Assembly (NCBI GenBank): GCA_948146395.1
Contig: OX411551.1
Location: 47,076,854-47,140,853 of the forward strand
DNA from: Fragum whitleyi
Lineage: Eukaryota > Mollusca > Bivalvia > Cardiida > Cardiidae
DNA length: 64,000 bases
Direction: 5' to 3'
Part shown: in pieces, positions 56,709 to 64,000 of the stretch
Layout: each line of letters begins with the position of its first letter
How positions within the stretch are numbered: the stretch's first letter is position 1
Made by a program: the position numbers and the translations under genes
The notes under the pieces: generated by a model
Told to the model about the DNA's origin: nothing
The model's input: only the letters and a program-made list of their open reading frames with translations
Database searches by the model: none

Positions 56709-57325
56709 TCTGAATGAGCACTTTTAACGGGGGCCCTGAGACTCGACCACCAAGCATATGGTTTGCCACATTGGGTGCAAACATACTTCGGGGTTTGGGG
56801 CTTGCCACGTCTATGGTATTGAAGACTATAGTGTGTTGCAAAGGTGGAGGCACACACGGGACACTCAAATTTGGCATTCTCATAGTTCGGGTTCTCCTTG
56901 CATACCAACACATGCTTCTTCAGAGAGCCAGGAGACTGGAAAGTTTTTTCACAAAATGAACACTTTTCCATGGGAACTTTGAGGTGGTTCGCGCTATGGA
57001 ACCTGTATTGTATAGCATGGTTGTACCCTTTATTGCACATCTGACATTTATAATTTTGTATTATTTGTATTTTGTCATGTACATTACTCGTGTGCAGATT
57101 TAACCCATATTTTGTTTGATATTGTTTACCGCATTGATCACAAATATGTTTTGTGAAACAGGACGAAGGCACCGGTTCTTTCAATGGAGTGCTGCTTTTT
57201 GGGCAAGGCGTTTTGTGAATTTTGTCGTGTCTTGTCATTTTCTGTTCAAACTTTGTAGTGTAAGGGCACTTTTTACATATATTTTCTGTGGTTTCAATGG
57301 CGGAAATATCTAATGATTCGTCCAT
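56705..57325 (-). CDS. C2H2 zinc-finger protein, terminal exon
   Basis: 206 codons. Six C2H2-type fingers: C17/C20/H33/H37; C62/C65/H78/H83; C94/C97/H110/H114; C122/C125/H138/C142 (a CCHC variant); C155/C158/H171 with Pro176 near where the last His is expected; C183/C186 with Pro199 in place of the first His and H204. Linkers are long and irregular, not the TGEKP type, as in ZFAM/ZAD-like arrays. Likely nuclear, nucleic-acid binding. ATG directly follows an acceptor-like tttttactttcag (CAG 57326..57328), so this is probably the last exon of a spliced gene, possibly with coding sequence upstream. Both damaged fingers have Pro for His, suggesting decay or loss of DNA contacts at the C-terminus. 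Stop lies inside AATAAA. ORFs 56689..56913 and the plus-strand ones are shadows. Confidence 0.8.
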   Translation of the reverse strand: MDESLDISAIETTENICKKCPYTTKFEQKMTRHDKIHKTPCPKSSTPLKEPVPSSCFTKHICDQCGKQYQTKYGLNLHTSNVHDKIQIIQNYKCQMCNKGYNHAIQYRFHSANHLKVPMEKCSFCEKTFQSPGSLKKHVLVCKENPNYENAKFECPVCASTFATHYSLQYHRRGKPQTPKYVCTQCGKPYAWWSSLRAPVKSAHSE

Positions 57326-57342
57326 CTGAAAGTAAAAATATA

Positions 57343-58206
57343 CAAGAGGACCATGATGGTCCTATATCGCTCACCTTCGTCTCTTTGACTCAATTAATGA
57401 CTATCAGAGGCCAATCTTTCAGCAAAAGTCTCTATTGATGTTCATGATAGCCTTATGAATATTCCCAGGATGGGATGATACAGTTTTCATCTTTGGGATT
57501 TGACATAAAATCTTTATTAAGTACCATTGCTTCTTCTTTTCAGTTTAAGAGGAGAAGTTTTTTTTTAATATTTCACCTTTTGATCCTTCTTTGAACCCCC
57601 ACTTTGACCCAATTCAAAATCTTTGCACTATTTTGAAAAAGCGTGACCCAAGAATCATGTATGTGAAATTTGGTCAAATTCTGACCAGTAGTTTTGGATG
57701 AGGAACTTTCCAAAGATTTGACCTTTTGACCCCATTTTGACCCTTTTATGACCTAAATATTTTAAAGAGTGTGACCCGAGAATCATATCTGTGAAATTTT
57801 GTAAATGTTTGACATATAGTTTTAGTGGAAAAGATTGTTTTGAGATTTGACCTTTGGACTTTTTGGGACCTTTTTGACCCCAATACAAAAAACTTCAAAT
57901 ATTTTTAAAAAGCATTACTAAAGGAACATATCTGTGAAGTTTGGTCAAATTCTGATCAGTAGTTTCAGAGATGAAGATTTTTTTTTAAGATTTAAGCTTT
58001 TGACCCAATTTTGACCCCGATTCAAAATCTTCGAAGTATTTTGAAAAAAGTATGACTTAAGGATTATAATCAGTGAAATTTGGTCAAATTCTGATCAGTA
58101 GTTTCAGAGAAGATTTTTTTTTTGTAATTCTTTACGGACGGACGGACGACTGACATTCATCGGACACAATAGCTCACCTTGAGCGCTTTGCGCTCAGGTG
58201 AGCTAA
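57343..58206 (+). repeat. Hairpin-ended repeat element, complete-looking, plus orientation
   Basis: The left end acaagaggaccatgatggtc-ctatatcgctcacc is a hairpin. The right end caatagctcaccttgagcgc-tttgcgctcaggtgagcta is a hairpin preceded by acggacggacggacgactga. Units of 140-170 bp repeat gtgaaatttggtcaaattct and gaccagtagttt with ttttgaccccattttgaccc. It begins 18 bases from the zinc-finger ATG, inside the presumed upstream intron. Confidence 0.85.
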
Positions 58207-58341
58207 TAACATACAAGTAACTTTATCATACAACGCGAAAACGACCAACCATGAACTTTTCAAAGCATTAAATATGTACGCTATTTAAGAGAGTTATAGG
58301 TTGATATTAAGATTAACACATTTTATCATTAGATCTTAATG
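58207..58341. other. Short unique spacer
   Basis: No feature apart from the left copy of the SINE flank repeat cgattttaa at 58342..58350 just beyond it. Confidence 0.3.
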
Positions 58342-58355
58342 CGATTTTAATTGAA

Positions 58356-58632
58356 GCCGCCGTCATAGCGCAGTTGGTAGCGCGTCGGACTGTCAATCTA
58401 GAGGTCCCGGGTTCGATTCCCGACGGCGGCATTCATTCTTTCCGACTTTTTGTCTCTCACCAATGGGTTGATAATAGTAAACCTATGTGAGAAAGCAGCC
58501 GGAGACAGGAAAGAATGTAATGGTAGTACTGGTGTGAGAAATACCAGGGATCCATTGTTAGGTGCTCCAGCCGCCGCGATATAACTGCAATAATGTTGAA
58601 AGCGGCGTTAAACCCCATTCAGTCAGTCAGTC
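58356..58632 (+). mobile_element. Full-length SINE with tRNA-like head
   Basis: The tRNA-related head (58356..58430) has GCCGCCG / CGGCGGC acceptor arms, an A box tagcgcagttgg, GTC in the anticodon position and a B box ggttcgattcc. The body shares gagaaataccagggatccat-tgttaggtgctccagcc and the tail gttgaaagcggcgttaaacc ends in cagtcagtcagtc. A 9-bp direct repeat cgattttaa lies at 58342..58350 and 58632..58640, close to the ends. The head could pass a tRNA-Asp scan, but the fused body shows it is a SINE. Same family as 54865..55139. Confidence 0.85.
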
Positions 58633-58670
58633 GATTTTAAGCACGTTAGAATCCATACCCCCCCCTTTTT

Positions 58671-59631
58671 ATACGCCCGTCGAAGCCGGGACGTATAATG
58701 GGATCACCCGTGGCGTCCGGCGGCGTCCACTTCTTTGTCCGGAGCATAACTCTGTCACTTGAAGTCCGATTGACTTCAAACTTGGCAATTGTATTCTTCT
58801 CATCATTTCGGAACCATAACTCTACCTGGCCTATTTTTTGAGTCATTGCCCTTTGTTTTTTTTATACTAGAATCTTGTCCGGAGTATATCTCTCAAAGTA
58901 TAATAGCTAGGATCATGAAACTTCAGGGGTGTATAGATCTCACCAAGGTGCAGTGCACAAGAACCACAACTCTACCTAGCATATTTATTGAGTTATTGCC
59001 CTTTGTTGTTTTTTTCAGACTTGAATCTTGTCCGGAGTATATCTTTTAAAGTATAATAGCTAGGATCATGAAACTTCATGGTTGTATAGATCTCACCAAG
59101 GGGGGGGGGGTGCAGTGCACAAGAACTATAACTCTACCTGGCCTATTTTTTGAGTTATTGCCCTTTGTTGTTTTTCAGACTTGAGTCTTGTCCGGAGAAT
59201 ATCTCTAAAATATAATAGCTAGGATCATGAAACTTCATGGGTGTAAAGATCTCACCAAGGGGGAGTGCAGTGCACAAGAACCATAACTGTACCTGACCTA
59301 TTTTTTCAGTCATTGCCCTTTGTTGTTTTTCAGACTTGAATCTTGTCCGGAGTATGTCTGTAAAAGTAAAAAAGCTAGGATCATGAAACTTCATGGGTGT
59401 ATAGATGTCATCAAGGGGGAGTGCAGTGTACAAGAGCCATAATTCTACCTGGCCTATTTTTTTGAGTTATTGCCCATTGTTGTTTTTCATACTAGAATCT
59501 TGTCCGGAGTATATCTCTAAAAGTATAATAGCTTGGATCATGAAACTTCATGGGTGCAAAAAATATTCATTCAAAATAACCTCAGTTCTATTCAAACCCC
59601 CAGTTAATACTAAGCAGTGTGACGGGCGTAT
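58671..59631 (+). mobile_element. 0.96-kb element with atacgcccgtc inverted repeats and ~155-bp units
   Basis: atacgcccgtc (58671..58681) and gacgggcgtat (59621..59631) are exact complements. The left flank gaagccgggacgtataatgg, gatcacccgtggcgtccggc is followed by six units with cttgtccggagtatatctct, agtataatagctaggatcat and ttgagttattgccctttgtt starting at about 58735, 58875, 59028, 59188, 59343 and 59500. A G10 run lies at 59101..59110. The units resemble those of 38746..39757. Confidence 0.85.
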
Positions 59632-61778
59632 CTTGTGACAATTTGGCACCTTGTTAGCCAATGAAACCTTACTATTTAAAAGGTATATCCATCCCACTTT
59701 CTGCTCAACCAAGTGAAGTATAGAGTAATTGGGTCATAGGGGGCAGTGACTGTGAAATCCAGACAGTAACGTCATATCGAGTCTGGTGAACTGTCTGCAA
59801 CGAGGGTCTATTTTACCCTTAATTCGGCGATATATTTTTCGAATGTGATGGTGATGATTTCGGCAAATCTTTATGCACAAAATAATCTTTACTCTGGTAA
59901 AGGTCAGTTCTTCAAATTTAAACGTTGATGAAAAGGTTATCTAGGGCATTGTATTGGGTTTCGATTTAAAGTGAGAATATTACAGCATCGGCTTGATTAT
60001 TATCACATAGCCTATTGCTTAAACATGTTTCTACAAGGTACGGACGCATTACCCTTACTGGTGAATTGAGGATGTTAAACTTACGAAAATTGTTACATAC
60101 GCTGAAAAGACGCCATGAATTTGTTTTGTACCCGGTCCATAGGCTTTGCATACGCTCTTTACTTCGAGGGCCCACCTACTCAAATTTCGTCCGCTCAGAA
60201 GGTTTTGAGCGCTTTCTAAACCTTTGCTCTTCCGCCGTGTCCGTTTTGCACACCCCTTGTCCCTGTTTGGCAGTCAGACCAGCCCTGCGTTCAGTTACCA
60301 AAACGCCTGTTATTTTCGAAAATGATACCGCGCTTGGCACGCAAATGCTTGTGTTGGGCAAAATTGGCAAATTGTTTCTCGAACGTTTTCGTTCAGAAGG
60401 TAGGGCAGACCTCGAGGCCTGAGATTCGTAATTAAAATTTTACTAGTTTCCTTGTATCATGACTTGTGATTACGATAAATTTGTATACACTAACTGGCTA
60501 AACCCTGTCATATGTTTGCGATTAAAACGTTTGCAGAACGTTAAAGCAACGGTACCATGCTAAATGGAAATCCCCCATGTGAAGATCCGTTCTAAAACTA
60601 AGCTAACTTTTGTCACCAAGAACTTCTTACAGCAACAGCCTTCGACTGCAAGAGATTGTATCTTGATTTTATGTAGTAGGTTTACTATACTAATCTACAA
60701 AACGAAATTGGATTGTAAAACAATTGTATGTGGCTTCGGCTAATCTATCAATTTCAAAACGGTAAAGAGACCAATCCATTTTAAATCTATTATTGTATAC
60801 CCCTACCTATCTGGGAACGTTTGCATGATGTAGGTAAACGGTATTTCAACCAGTCATGCGTTTCGAATATCAAATCGTTCCCAAGCGCTTCTATTTCGAA
60901 CCACAATTGAGACAGGCTTGAAATGGATTTTGATGATGTCTTTTCTAACGTATTCGTTGGTTCTTATTTTTCGGGGATATTGGATATAGGAAATATATGT
61001 CAATTCAATATTGTTATCGGTCATATTGATGTGCGTGAATAAACATGGTTCGAAAATACGCGTTAATTATTACCATGTGAATATCATAAATCGTCTGAGG
61101 CCGCTCATGTGTTTTGGGTGGAATCGTGATTCTTTAACAACCTTGTTAAAAATCACATCTTTTTTCTCCCTATCTCTTAATATTTTGATTGGAAAGGTAT
61201 CTTGTAAAAATCAAAGACCCCATGGTAAAAACGCTGCGATTATTCAATGACATAGGACGATAGGGTAAAAATTTAAATGATAGTATTCTGATATATTACA
61301 AGAAATCGACCTGCTATCCGATTCTGAAATAGTTCGTAAAACTAGTCTGACATTAACCTGACGCTTAATCTGTAGAAAAGCGAAATTTTAGCTTATAAAT
61401 TGAATTCAACGAAACAATTTGGTTTCACAGGAAGTTGCCTTCTGCAACGGGACTAGCCGTTGTCTAAGAAAACCATGCTAAAAATATGTTTACAATCAAT
61501 GTAATGAATAATTATGTTCAGAGGTTCATAAAGTTCTGTAAATAATTATCATCTATATCTTTTAATCAATATGATTAACGATTCCCCCGTTTTTCGCAAA
61601 AAACTAGAAAAGAATCCTAATCGAAAACGCCAAAATGTTACTACAGAGTCATGTAGACGTTTTCATACATAATTTCTTATTTTGCGCTCGTGTAAGTAAG
61701 GATATTTTACCCTTCCCTTGAGCTATATTCGTACACTACTTTTTCTATCGTTCGTACACTGATTTGAAATTGTCTGCT
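59632..61778. other. Unique region, no gene established
   Basis: Includes a GC-richer stretch at 60.0-60.45 kb with a plus ORF (60015..60422, 135 codons) and a minus one (60176..60370); neither has a recognisable domain. It could hold a promoter for a minus-strand gene such as the zinc-finger gene, but nothing in the sequence proves it. Confidence 0.25.
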
Positions 61779-62174
61779 ATAGGCCGTACACCGATAGACT
61801 TTTTCCAATCTAAATATTCCAAAAACAAAAAATAATCTCGCAGTAAAATTTAGTATGTAAAATCTTTGGACAACAAAGAAAGTATAGCAAAGTAAATCGT
61901 GGGCCAGTTACGTTAAATATGAGCATTTTCATTCGATTTTGCAGAAGGCCAAAAAATTGTTAGTGATTTGACGTTTTTTTTCCTTTATTCTATGACAGAA
62001 ACAAATTATTTCATGTTTTCCAAAGAGACAAACATAACCGACTACGTCAGTGGTGTAAATTCGTTTTTCACTAAGTAAAATCACAACAAACACAGAAATA
62101 ATAAAAGAAATATTAACCATGGATCCCACTTCGTAGATGTTGCCCTCGACTCACTAATCGCTATATCCGGTGTA
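61779..62174 (-). repeat. Right member of the distant inverted repeat
   Basis: gctataggccgtacacc at 61779..61795 and ctcgactcactaatcgctat-atccggtgtac at 62143..62174 are complements of landmarks at 54.37-54.82 kb. The enclosed minus ORF (61929..62129) begins with a signal-peptide-like MVNISFIISVFVVILLS but has no counterpart in the left member. Confidence 0.4.
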
Positions 62175-64000
62175 CGTTGATATACGTATAAGATGACTAA
62201 AAAAAATTGAGAGTGAACACTGGAGGTAAAATGACTAGATTGCTTAAATGAAACATGTGAACCTTTTTGGTTTAGCTTTTTTATGGTTTATGTGTTAGCA
62301 CCATAATGAATGAATATTGATTATTTTGTGCGTCAAACAAGGGGTAAACATTTTACCTGCTCGAACACAGTAAGAATTTTGGTTTACAATTGTTTTTGTA
62401 ATTATCAATGATTCTGTTCATACCTGAATAATTTGAAAGGGATTTGAAAGAGGGAATGTAAAAAAAAAATTGTTTTCCTAGATGTAGTAGATCTTTGAAA
62501 CATCCGATAATCAAAAAAGTTATTGATAATAAGCCGATTGCAGCTAAATCAATAATCAGAACCAATCATCAAGAAAAATAGTTAAGACCGCAAAATTACG
62601 CAATTACCTCAATGTCGAACAGTGAAACCTCAGATGCGCTGTATCTGAATTTCTTTAGCATCCGGGGCACTCAGGTCAATTGCGCGATATCAGGAGCCTG
62701 TTATCAATCAATCTTCAATATTACTGGGTGGATTCGAAAATACATCACACAGGTAGCTTATCAATAATCGAAACCAACTATCAAGAAAATAATTGATAAA
62801 TACCTGTAAATACCTATTTAGATTCATGCGTAAACGTCGAATGGCTGCTATAATGTTGTAACTGTACGCGTTTTTAAACAGACTGGTTTCGCACAATTCC
62901 AAAAGACCAACTTGGTCAATTTCGGTTCACATAATAAATCGACGGTTCGAAACGGACATATGTAATCCAATATAAAGTAAAACTCTTTCATAGCGTGTAA
63001 CTACCATCAAAAGTTTAAGCAGAACCCTTTCACTTAGTTTTTTTTTTTTTCTATTTGTGGACAGTCGGTTGAAGTTTCGTCCTAACCGCCAGTCTATTAT
63101 TGTTTTAGGCGTCTAGTCTAAGTATGGTTCGAGATGTGAAATTTTGACGAAATTCACCAAGTTTTCCAAAAAACCTCTATGTGCCAAAAAGAATGTTAAA
63201 TCAAATGGCACCGGTGCAGAGTAATAAATGAAAAAAAACTTGCTCCAGACCAGCTTTATCGTTTGACGTTCAACTGTGACCTTAGAAATGGGCGTTTCCA
63301 AACAATTTATTCCCATGACACATGGACGAAAATTGTGCCTAGTTATTTTGCAATCAATTCATACATCCTAAAGATACATGTATACCATAAACAAGGCCAA
63401 TTGTATAAAAAGAGTGTTGTATATTTTTTACTGAATATTATGAAGTCCAAACCCTTTAGAATTGTCTCACTTAGACTATTTGAACGAGTTTGAACATAAA
63501 AAGATTCAATGGTAAACATTATATCGTTTCCAGAATCTCCACCTTTTTTTAGAAATGTTCCTTTCGTTGAAGTGTTTTTTATGATGGTTACTAAATAAAA
63601 GCGATCGCTTAATCGCTCGAGTTGCATCGACTGTACGTAAAAACCTATTTTTCTTTAAAGTTAGGATTGTCGTTAAATTAATAAGTTGAATATTCTTGGA
63701 ATAGTTTTGGAGTAAAGCTGTAACGAGAAAGTTTTAAATGATTTTAATGGAGGTTGAACACTATCGATAATTTTGTCCAATAAGACGAAATAAACGATAA
63801 GTAATTACCTCCCTGTGATAAAATATTCGTACTTTTTCTGAATTTATGGCTGCACGGACCAATCAAGCGCTTATAAAACAGCACAAGGCAAATATATATT
63901 GCATTTATTTGTTCGTTTTTATTGAAATGTTGAGCATTTTGAACAGTTTTGAAGCGTTTTTGAACAATTTCTGAACTGATCGAGTGTAATGCTTTCAATC
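62175..64000. other. No recognised gene
   Basis: AT-rich unique sequence. Overlapping ORFs on both strands (63113..63627) have no domain and no matched splice sites. Confidence 0.25.

Noticed and set aside
56689..56982. Other-frame and plus-strand ORFs at the zinc-finger locus
   Set aside because: Overlap the C2H2 frame, which alone shows domain structure.
58356..58430. Functional tRNA-Asp gene
   Set aside because: Fused to a SINE body and tail identical in layout to other SINE copies; the T-stem has a mismatch and the anticodon stem pairs poorly.
60015..60422. 135-codon plus-strand ORF
   Set aside because: No recognisable motif, no splice support, and the opposite strand is also open; GC-rich stretch makes chance ORFs likely.
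61929..62129. Signal-peptide first exon of a secreted protein
   Set aside because: Hydrophobic N-terminus only; the donor is weak and AT-rich DNA often encodes hydrophobic runs.
1..64000. A bacterial or phage-type defence or biosynthetic gene cluster
   Set aside because: No adjacent same-strand long ORFs, ribosome binding sites or operon spacing; all signals are eukaryotic.

Overview
The window looks like repeat-dense intergenic and intronic DNA of a eukaryote, most likely a bivalve mollusc. It is AT-rich, with no operons and no long bacterial-type ORFs. It holds tRNA-headed SINEs with a tail of the kind described in molluscan V-SINE/RUDI-type elements, many repeat elements that end in hairpins and carry arrays of 150-175 bp units, a degenerate Tc1-type transposon, and isolated coding blocks with eukaryotic splice sites and AATAAA signals. 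The clade call and all family names come from reading motifs by eye; no database search was possible.

Coding content is sparse and mostly on the minus strand. The best supported host gene piece is the 3' end of an unidentified gene: exon 4792..4940, terminal exon 3080..3165, joined in phase, with AATAAA at 2944..2949. A C2H2 zinc-finger terminal exon lies at 56705..57325, and its last two fingers each lack a histidine. Weaker exon candidates are at 9318..9411, 16355..16510, 29865..30122 (with an in-frame stop), 52347..52583, and on the plus strand 36826..37507 and 55317..55549.

Transposase-derived coding remnants lie at 11765..12237 (possibly hAT-like, frameshifted), 19464..19796 (MULE-like core), 21652..21932 (CARF/ALS2CR8-like N-terminal domain), 22473..22862 (FLYWCH finger inside a short inverted-repeat element) and 33043..34658 (Tc1, DD34E type, first catalytic Asp replaced by Glu).

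The rest is mainly non-autonomous repeats. One group ends in a gctcacctgagcac-type hairpin on one side and an agggccnnnggccct-type hairpin on the other (3.3, 5.2-7.9, 10.9-11.2, 25.5-26.9, 30.5-31.0, 42.5-43.1, 45.9, 49.7-51.2 and 57.3-58.2 kb). A second group ends in agctccactggcc (8.4-9.1, 20.7-21.6, 24.4-25.5, 28.5, 40.5-41.6 kb). Two elements with different terminal inverted repeats (38.7-39.8 and 58.7-59.6 kb) carry related internal arrays. A 1.25-kb foldback flanked by TTAA lies at 27.0-28.2 kb. SINE copies or fragments are at 9.9, 17.1, 29.4, 39.9, 54.9, 55.7 and 58.4 kb. The element at 5.2-7.9 kb contains a 13-unit satellite with a recently duplicated three-unit higher-order repeat.

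I see no coherent multi-gene novel system. The most unusual signals are the modular repeat elements, the large foldback, the FLYWCH-carrying miniature element, and coding blocks whose stop codon abuts or overlaps the polyadenylation signal.
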